This document shows positions 1 through 12,575 of a stretch of 64,000 nt of DNA, piece after piece. The translations under genes and the position numbers were made by a program. The stretch covers positions 124,001-188,000 of the forward strand of contig JAJTWR010000067.1 of assembly GCA_021613335.1 (NCBI GenBank), written 5' to 3'. Source of the DNA: Whitmania pigra. Lineage: Eukaryota; Annelida; Clitellata; Hirudinida; Haemopidae. Numbering within the stretch: position 1 is the stretch's first letter; each line of letters begins with the position of its first letter. The notes beneath the pieces were generated by a model that was given only the letters and a program-made list of their open reading frames with translations, did no database searches and was not told where the DNA came from.

Positions 1-455
1 TGATTCACACATTGAAGCCATCACCAAAAGAGCTGCTACAGTCTCCTGGATGATCCAAACCTCATTCTCTTCCAAAGATCAGGATATTTTAAAGCTTGCC
101 TTCTGCACATATATAAGACCAATACTTGAATATGGTTCCCCAGTCTGGAATCCACACCACAAATATTTAATTGACAAAATAGAAAATGTGCAAAGGCGAT
201 TCACTAAGTCAATTCCATCCGTGGCATCTTATACGTATATGGAAAGACTAAGGTTGCTCAAGCTTCCAACCTTGGAGAGGCGGTGACTTCTGGCTGATTT
301 GACGCTTGGCTTCAAAATATTACATGGCTTTACGAACGCCTTTCTAATACATTCCCTCCTTACACAAAACTACACAAGAACAAGAGGACATTGTCTCAAA
401 CTTAAGCAAAGTAATTATTCAATAGACAGTGTTAAATTCTCCTTTCGTAATTACT
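1..455 (+). mobile_element. Non-LTR retrotransposon fragment, C-terminal end of reverse transcriptase ORF
   Basis: The frame at 50-286 reads like the end of a CR1/jockey-type reverse transcriptase ORF: the run RPILEYGSPVWNPH, then VQRRFTKSIPS and YMERLRLLKLPTLERR, all typical of that family. A stop follows at about 286. Homology then continues in another frame, with ADLTLGFKILHGF and TRGHCLKL, until about 455, so the copy is frameshifted and dead. The 5' part lies outside the window. At about 455 it abuts an oppositely oriented GC-rich element, which suggests nested or adjacent insertion. The family name is inferred from remembered consensus motifs. Confidence 0.8.
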
Positions 456-465
456 AATTACTAAA

Positions 466-1430
466 TACTCCGCCTTGGAGCTCCGGCAGGGATCCTCAGA
501 GGAGTTTCCCCCGTCTTCAAACGTTTCGGCCCTTTGAGTCTCCTTACGTTTTTGGGGGGCTGGCCGCATCCGGTGATCAGCCGGATGTCCCTGTCGGTTT
601 GGTCTTGCTGGACCCAACTCTTACCACCGGCTTTGAGAGGCACTCGTTGGCCTTGTTATGCCGGTCACTGCTGCCTGGACTGGAGCGACTGCGAAAGCTC
701 TCAATGGCTCCTTCATGTCGCATGCTGTCTGTTTGTTGCCTGCAAACTTCGACTATGCGGGGCTCTCGTTGGCCTTGTTATGTCGATCGCCTCCACCCCA
801 GTTTGCCTACAGCGGTCATGCAAGCTCTCAGTGGCTTCTTCACACCGCCTTAATATATGCAAACTGGGCCTTATAATTTCTTTGTAGCGGCAGCCGGAGA
901 TAGAAATTTTCGGGACTCAACCACGGGCCTTTTCGAAGCCGCGGTTTGGACCGCAGTTCATGTTGCTTCGCGAGTCCGCGGTCGGCCCATTTCTCCCGAC
1001 AACACCGCGTCTCTCAGCCAATGGTTTGGCCCCTTCGTTCGGTGGATCATTCATACCGGAGACCTGACGGCTTTCCCCGGTTTCATGTAGTGGCCTGTTA
1101 AGACTTCTTCTGGCTTCTCATATGCCCGATTCAGAATGAAGCCGCTTCAGCGGCCTCAGACATCCTTGTCATAGCCTTTGTTCTCTCTCGGCTTGACAAT
1201 CCGATCTTAGTGAGGAAAGCGTAAGCCGACCACGCCCCTTGCGCCAATCTCGATAGGGTAGAGGTCTGTGCGGTATCCTCTCGCTTCCAGGTCCATCGTT
1301 AGATCTGCATACTTGTCTGCTTGTAATAGAATTGTAAAGCCATGGAACGCATTGCCAGGTGATGTTGTTAGATCAACCACGGTCTCCCGTTTTAACTCAA
1401 TAATACGTGACTTAGACTTTAGTCAATATT
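466..1430 (-). mobile_element. Degenerate GC-rich non-LTR retrotransposon 3' fragment
   Basis: This block is clearly more GC-rich than its surroundings. Read on the minus strand from about 1430 to 1110 it gives LQADKYADLTMDLEARGY, then YPIEIGARGVVG and, after a frameshift, AYAFLTKIGLSSRE and SEAAEAASFWI. This resembles the C-terminal region of long reverse-transcriptase ORFs of R2/NeSL-like retrotransposons in invertebrates (recognition from memory, subfamily uncertain). Stops and the frameshift show it is inactive. The remaining GC-rich part (1110 to 466) would be its 3' tail, and no convincing coding frame was found there. The neighbouring LINE piece (1-455) lies in the opposite orientation. 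Confidence 0.55.
643..850. repeat. Two diverged tandem copies of about 122-127 bp inside the GC-rich element
   Basis: The string CTCGTTGGCCTTGTTATG occurs at 643 and again at 765. The string AAGCTCTCAATGGCTCC near 695 recurs as AAGCTCTCAGTGGCTTC near 822. The spacings of 122 and 127 bp indicate a diverged tandem duplication within the retroelement tail. Confidence 0.7.
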
Positions 1431-1761
1431 TAAATTACATTTAATCTATTTGCTGCCCCTGTACAAACCGATCAATGCCTTTTGTTTTTTTTGTTGTTGT
1501 TTGTTTTCGTGATTGTGTTAGTGGTCCAATTGGGCTTTTCAATTGCATGTTATGAATAAATAAAAATAAAATAAGCTGCAAGCTTAGCTTAGGATCCTAG
1601 CTATTAATTATAAAATTGCTCCAGCTCAATAACTTCCTGTAGGAGCTCCCCTTACTTGATGTAATGGAATGCTTCTTTGAATTTTTTTTTAGAAATGGTG
1701 ATGATAATAATAATTGGTTTTTTTTGCATTTTCTATTCCTGACATAATTGCCTCTAAACAG

Positions 1762-2619
1762 GAAAGCAGATGCCACCGTCTTCAAATCATTCCAATTACC
1801 TAGAAAACCAGACTCGGTCAACTCTGAATCAATCTGGGTATGTCTGGACAAGTTAATTAATTGATTACTATAGTATTCCTACTAAATTAAAATTATAATC
1901 TAAAGTTAAATTAATATGAGAAATAGTCTTATTATTATTATTATTTTAAAATACTCAAAGCTATTTTAATTGCCATCAGATAATAAAAGATGGTTCATGC
2001 CATTTTGTTGAGTAACAATGCTCATGAGGTTTTGCTTAAATGGAGCTAGTTGGTGTAACCTCACTTTCCCAATGTTGTTTTAGATGATTTGTTGTTTTAT
2101 AGGTCACTGTTGCCTAATGAACCTTCGTGCACTGGATGCATTGTAGTGGCAATTGTTGGTATTGCATCCATTATTCTTAGTGGGGTTTTATATATATATC
2201 GGGATAGCATCAAGCATCGTATTTGGAGTCACAAAGGTAGTACATTCATTTTTCATTCGTTCACTTTGTTTTTGGCAATTAGCTACTGACATTCTACTTG
2301 TTGATGTTATGTGGATATATTCTTTTGAATATAAATATAGAAATAAATTGAAGCCATTACATTGGATTTTAAGTCTGTCCATGTGTGTCTTTAATTTCCA
2401 ACTCTTGGTTAATAATTTAGCAACTACTACAAGCAAGAGTGATCATGGTGTTATTGAGTCCAATGAGTCAGATGGACTTGTGACTGCATCAGAGGTTACT
2501 GATGGACTTGATCAAGTAATTATTTTTATTACTTTACATTTTCTTGTTGATATTTTGCCTTTTCATAAACAATTTTATGTTTTTAGGGTATTCCTAGGAC
2601 AATGTCAACAGCTATTTAA
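1762..2619 (+). CDS. 3' end of an unrecognised single-pass membrane protein gene (three or more exons)
   Basis: I do not recognise the family. Four splice-consistent segments fit: 1762-1837 (donor GTATGT), 2103-2236 (acceptor TTTATAG, donor GTAGTA), 2421-2515 (acceptor AATTTAG, donor GTAATT) and 2587-2619 (acceptor TTTTTAG, stop TAA). All phases join (2, 1, 0). The protein end has an Asn/Ser/Thr-rich stretch with possible N-glycosylation sites (NHS, NQT, NQS), then a CTGC motif leading into one hydrophobic helix (IVVAIVGIASIILSGVLYIY). A basic stop-transfer run, DSIKHRIWSHK, follows, then an acidic Ser/Thr-rich cytosolic tail of about 43 residues ending in MSTAI. A type I surface protein is inferred. 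Upstream exons must lie before 1762, beyond the retroelement block or outside the window. The ends in I after T, a weak PDZ-ligand pattern. Confidence 0.55.
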
Positions 2620-3360
2620 ATGAATTGGCTCTATAAAAAGTCTAGGCATCAAGAGATTCAAACCCTCCCTTTTGGAATTTCTTATTTTTGATTTTTTTTA
2701 ATTGACTATTAATTTAAACCACTTACATCTGTCTGAACGAAGTAACTAAATATCTGTTTTTTAAATGATTCTGATCAGGGATGTCATTTCAGCTTTTTCC
2801 AAGGGGGGCAAACCCTTGCACAACTTGAGAAGACAACCTTTTTTGGCTTCTAGCCAAAATTCAGGGGGGAGGGCAAGCCCTTGTAAAATATGAGATGACC
2901 TTTTTTTTGCATCTAGTCTAAAATTGGGGGGGAGATGGGGCTGTGTCTGATATTAGTTTGGTTGACTTTCCAGTTACATGTGATAGCATGCTGCAATCAA
3001 TTATTCATTTAATCTATTAATCACCATTAATTTGTAATTGAAGAAGCACTTAATTACAGTGCTAGAAATTTTGTTATGACGTACCCAATTTTTATGGATA
3101 ATTTTCTTACAATTTAACATATCTTGCTGACATTTTAAGCAATTAAACAAAGCACCAGTCGTAAGCATCATGCAAAATTTCCTTTCATGTGGGTCAATGG
3201 TTACCATAAATTATGCAAATGAACCATTTTTGGCCTGGAAATATTATTAGGACAGTTTCCGGGCTCGTTTCATCAATTTCAAGGTCTTATTGGAAAGATC
3301 AAACATTAAATTGTCATTAAAGAAGGCTATGTAAAGGAGTGTGAAATTCAAAACTTCCTT
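2620..3360. other. Non-coding, with a G-rich imperfect tandem repeat
   Basis: No coding exon was found. At 2801-2935 two imperfect copies of about 70 bp follow each other, each with a G-run, a CAAACCC or CAAGCCC motif, then ACCTTTTTT and an AAAATT-G-run end. This looks like decayed interspersed repeat DNA. The rest is AT-rich sequence downstream of the membrane-protein gene. Confidence 0.5.
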
Positions 3361-3540
3361 ACTAATAGTAACTAATTTTAAAGTAGTTAACTACAATAGT
3401 TAACTTTTTTTTATAAAAAGTAGTTAGTAACTAATTTTAAAGTAGTTAACTATTTTTTTTATAAAAAAGTAGTTAGTAACTACTCCTTAACTACTTGCAT
3501 AGTAGCTAACTACTTTTCAACTATTTTTTAACTACTTTTC
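3361..3540. repeat. TAACTA/AAGTAGTTA-rich repeat block, possible hAT subterminal region
   Basis: Motifs AGTAGTTAACTA and AGTTAGTAACTA recur at least eight times on both strands. Such clustered short inverted motifs are typical of subterminal transposase-binding sites of hAT elements. A comparable block lies at 63060-63240 beside an identifiable hAT transposase. No terminal inverted repeats or target duplications were found here, so the assignment is tentative. Confidence 0.4.
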
Positions 3541-6500
3541 AGTTGACATTTGATAAAATTAATTTTCTGGACAAACAAGACATGATTTATTAGCATATTT
3601 ATTTACACTAGTGTAACATTATCAACAAAATTTTATTGTCCAAATTAATCAAAAACAGAAGTGTACAATGGATGTTTTAGGCGATCTCTTAAAAAAATCA
3701 TCATGTCGATATGGTTATCCGATAATTTACATCGTCTGTTACTACTTGGAAAGTTATTTTCAATATTTTGTCCATATAAATTATGTTCAGTGATTCAAGT
3801 GTGATTTTTAAATAATATTTTCCTAACTTTTTTAGCCGCTTGTACAGGTAGTTCAAGGTAAAAACCAAAGCAACTAGGACACCGGTGTGTTGTTGATAGT
3901 TGGTCTTAGTCCGGGTTTCTTTTATTTTCTCCAGGACAGGAATAATTTTTTGTACTTCGAGCAGTAATAGTTGGGCTTTTGGTGGCACTAATTTAAAAAC
4001 CCGTTAGATTCTTCTGACCTTTGTATCGACAGGAATCGCTGATTACTTCGACTTGCCGGTTAAACAAAGGTAAGATGTGAGTCTCGAAGAATTTATTGGA
4101 TATGTCTGAATTTTAATTTGGCTTCGATATTTTAATAAATCATCGTTGTTGCTTTCATATTATGTTTAATTGACTTTTAGTGATAAATTTTGAATTTAAA
4201 AGATATATTGGAAAAATGTTTTGTTAGGAAATTCTGACAGGTAATTCGTTTTTGATGAATGTTGTACTTTATTGTATCTTATTACAAGCTACATTTGATT
4301 TTTATGCTGTTATATTACATCAAACCAATACCACATATTGCTTCAGCAGCAGGACATATTTTGCTGGATAAAGCACAATAAATTCGGCAAATGAGAAATA
4401 TTTTCTGAATTTGAAAATGTTTCCGATTAATGACAAATTAAGAAATTGAATAAAATTTAATTTTTTTAAACATCCATTGGTCAAAAGATCGATACTGCTT
4501 CCGTGACCAATGCCACGATGTCCTCAGAGCGGGTTATGAATACAATTTCAAGTAATAACTGATACTTACATAAATTCTCTGACTTATTTGAAACGAATGT
4601 GTGTTTTTGTTTAGTTTAAATCTTGGCAGCGTATATTCTTAAGTCTGAAATGCGATGTTAAACAAATGCAATATAGTACGCGACCTATCGGAAGAGAGCT
4701 CTTAAGGTTTGGAGTGACCAGGTGCTAAGTGTCTATGTCCATGACGAGCCATAGGTTTTGAGGTACGCCCTTGAACATAGTCAACACCAAAACAAGCACA
4801 CGAAAATATTGATAGCAATTCTGAAAAGCAGTTTGTGAAGATGATGCGAGTTGCTAAGAGATGATTGTGCCGAACGAAATGTGAAGAAGCTTCGTGAGCC
4901 ACTTTCAGTCACGTGATGAGATGTTCTCACGACAACAACGAACTCCCGAAAGTTCTAATTGAAGTAAAGAATGAATCTGATAACGTTCGATACGATCGTA
5001 ACTGAAGTTTGTTGTGATTTGTTTCGAAATGCAATATCGGAGCTTTGTCTTTGAAGAAGTTATTATTACTTGACGATTCTAGACATTTTAGAAGCATTGG
5101 GACTTTGTTCACAAGATAATTGTATATACAATTGTTTTAGAGTAATATATTTATCATCCCTGCTTCTTTCAATCATAACAGACAAATGTTTTTAGACAAA
5201 TGACTTCTTGAAGGCACAAAATTTATCCTTCAAACAAAAAACACCATAAGAAAAACATAAAGGCATAGTATACGATCATAACAAGCAGACAACATGTCTA
5301 TAGAAACAATAATGGCTTAAAAACATTTGAAACCCTGTTATTTCCATGATGCTGAATCGGCGCTGAATAGGCCCGGTGAGTGTTCCATCACTTATAAAGC
5401 GTTCGCCTCAGAATTGTGGTATATTGTGATTTTGATGATTACAGAAGTAAGTTCTTGATATTGGAGAGAACTTCTGAAAACATTTATATTACTATACATT
5501 CTAGGCTTTACGTGGAATTTCGGATTATTGATGAAATGAAGTTAATTAATTGATTTGTTCGTAATGGCTTTAGTTGAAATCTGCAATCGAATTTCTCTTG
5601 TACAACGACACGTTAGTAGCAGTTTTTACTCTCAAATAGTTCGTTCATACTTTACTACGAACATGCATGCCTTTAGTAACTACGTGTGCATGTGTGTGTT
5701 GTGCTGTCTTCGAGATCAATTAAATTTCTTTCTAAAAGTAACTCTACTCGTCATATATTATTGAATGGAAATAATTACTGGTGGAGTTTCTGTTGTAGTT
5801 ACTGGAAATATTATTTGTAGAAGTTGTAGCCCTAATATTGATAGAAATAGAAATTATACTATTATCTCATTAATTTGAATTCCTGGGAAATTGAGCGTGT
5901 TCGTGAATAAGCTTGTGAGATGTCGGTTTCAGACATTCACCTCTTTCAGATTATCTCAACTTCGTCACAACTCTTTTCTGCCCACAACTAGCTGTGACGA
6001 ACTTGGCTATATTCAGAAATTCTTATACAATTTCAAAAAGCGCTTCATAATACCTGGCAATTGGAAACTTTTGTAAACAATGTTGAAGTCGTTTGTTTGT
6101 CTCTTAAATCGATCTAATTCATCAGATACCAGAATATCGGTTCTTCATGAGTGTCTCCAGATCTTTCTCAAAGTTTTAACTTCTGTCTATGATGGTTTTC
6201 TGGGATTTCATCTTGAGGTGAAGTTTCTGCCTATGGACAGGGGCAAAGATGATGATGAAGCAATTTTAAAGATCAGAAAGATTTTCCTCTATGGAGAAAG
6301 CTAAAATGACTAGAACTTGATCCTATCGATTTAATGTAATAATATCTTCTAAACACAGATTTAGCATCACTTAAAGATTCAATATCGCCTCAATAAGCGG
6401 GAACATTTCAACTCTTTTTAATCGATTTCGGGGTGGTTTTTAATCTATTTATTCTCAGAAGTGCAGGTGGATAAAACATAAAAACATCATAAGCGACAAA

Positions 6501-9500
6501 TTATGTGTTAAATTATAATAAATTTATTATATTGGTCTCTTGAGAATTAAAAATTGCAGCAATAAAACTAAAGTCTGATTTATCATAGTATATATACTAA
6601 TGAATGTTTAAATGCTAAAAGTCTTAGAAGGCTTTCTTATTTGTTTAATTATCTATTTGATTAGAGTCCGTTTCATAACTAAGATGATTTGGACTCAGAA
6701 GGCAACACAGTCATCCTGAACTTTTAAACACCATCCTTAACCCACATACGCTCTCTTTCCGCTTCATTTCTTACTTTTTGTGGAGAGATAGAAGTTTAAA
6801 GGTGAGTGGAGTTAGGTATGAGTAAGCTTGTGAGAAGGCCATTGTTGCATGCACACCACTGAAGTGAAGCATTTACCTTAATCAGTCTTAGGTCTTTCCT
6901 GTGCGGCTCACTGTTGAGTGGGTGGTTTTACACTCTGCTTTTGAGCTGTGATTCTTAAATTATGCGGAAAGTTTAGTGGACTCTATGATTTTAATTAATT
7001 GAGAGAATTAGAATTCTTCAGTTCGGATGCGATTTTAACCAGGTAAACTTTGGAATTGTATGTTTGGGAACTTTAAAATATTGAGCCTTAATTCTCTGCT
7101 AATTTAGTCTGGATTTTCGTAAATTGTAATCATTATACTAGAAATGAATCTTATTATTGATGCCGATGTCTTTGGCTGTGAAAATATTTTGTTTTGTCTT
7201 CAAACTATTATTTCACGTAATACAAAAAGTGACTTATATGTATTCAAATCTGTTTAATGATTTATTTAATGATTTGTATCTCGTGCTCACTTGCACCAGA
7301 TGGCATAGTTCTTTGGTTAAAATAAGATCAAAGTGTGAAGAAATGGATTCTTTGGCTTTGATTTGAATGCACTTGAATTATTTCAAATGCTGTTCTGACC
7401 CATTTGAGACTTCGTTTAATAAGAAAACTAATTATAGTTAGTAGATTACAAACTCAATGAAAAGCAAGCTTAGCTTTAGAATTTGCATCTGCGATCAATT
7501 AGACAAAGAAACCAACTGATTGTTTTGTTGAGCATCCGTGATTTATTGGAACAAATTTATCTTTCTCACGACCAACCGAACCCTTCATTCATCTGTGATA
7601 AATGTTATTAATTTAATCTGATAAGAGATGGATCCCATCTATCAAGTGTACTCAGTGTTGTTATATTCTGCTTATTTTCATAGTTATCTACTTTCAAATT
7701 TTAGTATGGTAGACAAGTTCATGGTAGGATTTGAGCTTTGTGTGACGTAATCTCTCCCTGACATGTCAAAATGTTTTTCCACAATATGGGATATAGTTGA
7801 GAATAACCATATTTCTATATTTTTATATTTGATGCATAGTAACTATTTTCAGTCTAGAATAGCCTGCATCCTAATAAGCAACATTCGAATCAACAAGCTG
7901 GTGTAGTTTAGTGGTCACTTGTGCTTCTTATGCTCACAAATAACATAAAATATACAAATAATTCTTTGACATGACAGACGGTTACACAAAGACCAATCTA
8001 CAACGCATGTCATGTTCCATCACGTATAGTTGATAATAAGATCATCTCTGCCTTAGGTCCGGTTTGACAACATTCTGCCTAAGCATCCCTAGAGCTACAG
8101 CGAAGCATCTGCTTATTTACATGTAATTGTCTTTATGTGTTTCTTCGATATCGGGTCACAATTTTTATATTTAAGAGCAGACAGTAATGCTCATTGGGTG
8201 ACCTTTGTCACAATTTTTATGCAAATTGACATTGATTAAAGTGATTAACGTTGACTTAGTCTATAAATGAATTTTCTGTTAGAGTTTAAGTTAATTTTTA
8301 CTCAATTCAAAATTAGAACATTTTTAGTTAATTCGAGAGAGAAATCCGCTCAAGTTTAATATCCTGTAAGCTCATATTTCTACGATAAGGATAAGATTAG
8401 ATTTATATGTTGGCTCTTTCGCTGATAAATTTAAATTGAGTTACTGGCTGAGTGGTTCATGGAGGGAAATTTGATTTGTTTGATTTCAGGATATTTTAAG
8501 TCTCTGATTCCGAAAGTAGCTAATATAATCGTACTCAATCTACCTGATTCAATTTTGCGCAGGTAGACCGACATTGATTTCCAATTATTTATAATTGTCA
8601 ACGTGACTTTGAAATCATTAACAAGTAAATTTACGTACATTTTACTGAAGACAAGCTAGTGGTTTGGCATAAAATATTGGCAAGAAGGCAGTTTGTCTGG
8701 AGAAATTGGACAAACATTTATTGTCTGATTCTCCGATGGCAATTCGTTGAATATTTGCTGAATGGCACATGTACGTCTGAAAAACTTCAAACTTTCATAA
8801 GTTCTTCTTGACCTCTATGGTGCCTAAACCTTTGATGTTGGTTTGGCTTTAATTATGAAGAATGGCGATATGTGACAGCTCCCTTAATTGATGCAAAGTG
8901 GGTCGTTTGTTAGCATTAGAGAAAAATTTTTATTTGATTTTCTAAAGGCTATTTTATAAAGACCTTGAGATTTGGCTGCTATAAAATGCTAATTTAGTGT
9001 TTAGTTAAATCAGATTAAAAATAATTATGCAACTTCTTTTTGAATCGAGTGCTGACACGTTGGTTGCTGATTGGCGAGGTCTGTTATTACTTAACTATTA
9101 CGTTTTGAAAAGAATTTCCCACCTTTGTGGCCTTTTTAGTTTTTGGAGTCAATTTCTGGCTTAAAGCACCATGTTGCAACAATCGCTTTGGTGAAATAAT
9201 TGTCACACGCGTCATCAGATAACATTTCAATAATTACCTAACCTTAAACATTGTACTGAGCTAATTACTTTCCATTAATTTATCTTTGCATTGCACACAT
9301 TATTTTGGAAACTTCTCACTAACGTATAAACATTTCTCACGCATTGATGATCGGAATTGATGTCGAAATATAACCACGAAGTAAAGGAAGATCTTGGGAA
9401 ATCAAGCTAGAAATTTACATCTTGATAGGGGTTGTGCTCTAGATTTTGTTGAGAACGGTTCTGTTAGCGGGGCTTTGGAGGTAAGCATTTTGTTTTGATA

Positions 9501-10939
9501 GCCTTATCGGTTTATTAGTTGTACCTTATCATCCCATTATTTAGCGATGAATGTAGCAAAGCCAGCAGCCGTTATTGATTGGACGGTCTTTAGAATTCGT
9601 GCACTCTCTTATTCTGCTCTTCTGAGTTTTGCATTTTAAACGTTTCTTGAGATTCTAGAATGCATTCAATTGAGGTCTGTCTCTGTGGCGTGATTGTCTA
9701 TGCAAATAACGTTCAAGTGCTTCAGGTGATTCAGGGACCATCAGCATAATCACCGCTGGATATTCCTAACAATTGCAGTTATCATACCTGTTGAATTATT
9801 GTGAACAAACTTTTTAGTTCGTGATGAATTCTTAGCGAGCTTATATTTACATATAATTAATTATATCAAGAAGACTCAAAACAATGACTTCTACTAATTA
9901 ACTTAGCATCAATTTCTTAATTGACCGTCACAAACAGCTCAACCAAGAACTCCCAAGAGACTAATTCAGACGAACGGTTTCATAATCATTATCATCGCAC
10001 GAAACAAATTGTAAAGTAGATGTAATATGTCAATTACTTATTTATTTAGTCCAGTTATTTCAAAGGCATTCAAGCGATGAACTATGCATTGTATCTCATT
10101 GGATAAAGCCTGTCTGACGTCATCGGCGTGGAAACAAACAATGCACCGAAATGAATTGATAATTGGCGTTATCTCGCTAATCGATATCTAAGCAGAATCC
10201 ATTCACGTGATGGATACATAATCGAGATGGTTCGTTACTGGTCCCTTATTTTACCTCCCAATCGGAGGCCATATTTGGACCTTTGGACACCTTTGGCTCG
10301 TTTCATTTTAATTAGCAATCTTTTATTTGCTCCTAATGTAAAGTACTGTAATGCCTGCACCTTTTATGAATATTCATGAGGGATGCGTTCTGTTTGTTTA
10401 AATTTATAGCTTAAACTTTTGAGTTTTAATGAGTCTTAAATTTTCAATTTAAAAACTTTAATCGTCACTCGCTCCACTCGTTTCTAAACTCAATGGAAAC
10501 TGTTGGAAACGACCAAAGAACGGAAATGAACTTAGTGGGTCGATGGAGTTGATTGTGTAAACTATTTATTCCTCCATTTCATTTCCAGTACATTCACGTC
10601 GGTGGTTGGAAGAATTGGGACTGAACACCTGATATCTTTCGTGAGAAGGTGGTAGAACCAAAATGCTCCTCGAGTTTCTGCAAATGTTTACGCAATCAAA
10701 GCATTGAAATGTGTTTGTGCTATTTACATTTGAAGCTGCGTTGAGCCGTGTTAGACGTATTGTGTTTTGATTGTAAGGAATTTTGAGCGACAAACTCAGA
10801 AGACACGAGAAGATTGACACAAACATAAATTTCTGTCACAATTTCTACTAGAACTACACAGTAATTTCATTTATTGCATTAATGGCAATAACCGTTATTA
10901 TTAGTTGTACTACTAATTTCTAGAAGCCATTGTTTTCTC
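3541..10939. other. Long AT-rich non-coding stretch without recognised genes
   Basis: Open frames here are short (under about 100 codons) and resemble no family I know. Possible untranslated exons of the downstream L1-like gene exist but are unproven. One is a short segment after GACAG at 4033 followed by AAAG-GTAAGA near 4070. Another is a segment ending GGAG-GTAAGC near 9480. No RNA gene or satellite array was recognised. Confidence 0.4.
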
Positions 10940-11022
10940 ATGATGGCAGCACGGGATTCAAACCCCGCTGCGGGAGCACCATCCTAATCATCTAGATATG
11001 CAACGGACGTTAATAAAACATT
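10940..11022 (+). repeat. SINE-like element with tRNA T-arm-like box B and LINE-type 3' tail
   Basis: The segment contains GGGATTCAAACCCC, which forms a T-arm-like hairpin and matches a pol III box B apart from its first base. It then shows the tail CCTAATCATCTAGATATGCA with ACGGACGTTAATAAAA. That tail recurs in diverged form at 12515-12575, 35419-35460 and 43613-43666. A tRNA-derived SINE sharing its 3' end with a partner LINE is the inference. No box A was convincingly identified. Confidence 0.5.
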
Positions 11023-12514
11023 ACTTTTTTGTTTTCTAAGAGCGTTGCTACCTCGATCAAGTCTGTCAAAGTCACGCAACATAACCTTGAAAACACGTTG
11101 AGGCAGACGATTGTGCAAAGACGCACACACAAAAAATGCACCTCCCACTCTGGTCCACCTAGCACGTGATCGTTTCGATGGCCTCCATTGAACGAGAAGC
11201 TGGTGTTACCTTGGTCCTTTCATTTCAAATCCATCCACTCTTCGCCGGAGCTCACCCGATTAGTTAGGCCGAGCATTTATGCTAATTTGAACTCGCCTCA
11301 GGGTATCCTAGCCCTAAGATTTGGGTTCATTGTTTCGAGACTTGCTGTTAGCTGGCTTCGCTTGCTTGTTTCTCCACACAGTTTTGTCTAGTGAATCATA
11401 CGTAAGTGTTTTTTGCTTTCGTTCCAAAAGGATTTTCGCCGGTTATCCTCAGTGGTTTGTCGGAGTGGAAAAGTAGGTGGTTAAGACGAAATACGATGGT
11501 TATATAATGTTTCGGAATCATCTTTTAAGTTATTTTTTCTGGAAATTTTATTAATTGTTCGAATATGAAATAAGTTTGAAATGAACAAAATCATCATCGT
11601 ACCGAGAAGCCCACGCCTTTATCGACCGTACCTGAACAAATGTTCACGCAGACGATATGCTTGCTTAAAAGCTGAGCTACTTTCAATGACTGTTAAAAAT
11701 ATTTGTTAATTATCACATTTTACTTTCTAAATGCTAGATTTATTCGGCAAAATTTAGGTCTGTTCTGACGGATAACATTTTTGGTTGATGGATGTTACAA
11801 ATGTCTAATTAATTATGTTTTTATGTCATTAATTTTTTATTTTGTTTTAAAATTTAACCCTCGTTAACGATCGCTTTTAATGGAGACATTAGCCCTCGCG
11901 TCGTACGCAAATTAATGCATCTGAGGCGTTTTATCACGATCACGATGTAGTGGGAAAATTAGTTGCTTTGAATCGATGTAAACTGGGTGTAGCTTCTTTT
12001 GATACTTCGTGAATAACCGGGGGAAAAAAATTACCGGATTATGTTTGTTGTCCTGTCTAGACGAATATGTTCATCGGGAAAATATGCCTTCTTCATTCTC
12101 GAATGATGCTACACTTTTTGAATGATGTTTATTTGCTAAGTTTAGTCAACTTTGGATCCATTTGAATTCGACGACGGTATTATTTTGTAGTTCTGCTCAT
12201 TTAGTTATTAGAGAGTAACCAATGCAATGTTACTTTATTCTTGTTAAGTAGTAACACCCCATGACATATTCTGACGCATTGCAATCTAAGTTGCTTCATT
12301 AGAATGGAATTCCTAGAAGTAAGCAAAATTCAATCATTCATAATATAGTGGCACAATGTCAGAGTTTGGCGTGCAAAACAATGCTTAAGAAATATTTTCA
12401 GCATTAGCAGGGTTATACTGGCCTTAGCTTCCAGGGATGTGCACAATTCCCTAGGGGTTTTAAGTCGCATATATTATCTTCGCTACAAAACTCATGTGAT
12501 CAGTTTGTTTTAAT
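11023..12514. other. Non-coding, upstream of the L1-like gene
   Basis: I see no conserved coding sequence. Possible splice-like sites occur (CACAG at 11380, CGTAAGTG near 11400) that might belong to an untranslated leader exon, but nothing decides it. Confidence 0.35.
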
Positions 12515-12575
12515 CCGTCCTAATCATCTAGTTATGAAATGGACGTTAATAAATAACCAACCAACCAACCAACCT
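12515..12575 (+). repeat. Dispersed retroelement 3' tail followed by a (CCAA)n run
   Basis: The sequence CCTAATCATCTAGTTATGAA with ATGGACGTTAATAAATAA matches the tail of the SINE-like element at 10940-11022 with a few differences. It ends in AACCAACCAACC, a simple-sequence run as often seen at LINE or SINE 3' ends. Confidence 0.55.

Noticed and set aside
2153..2623. Single 156-codon open frame
   Set aside because: It crosses splice sites and mixes frames. The spliced model 1762-2619 explains the conserved-looking parts better.
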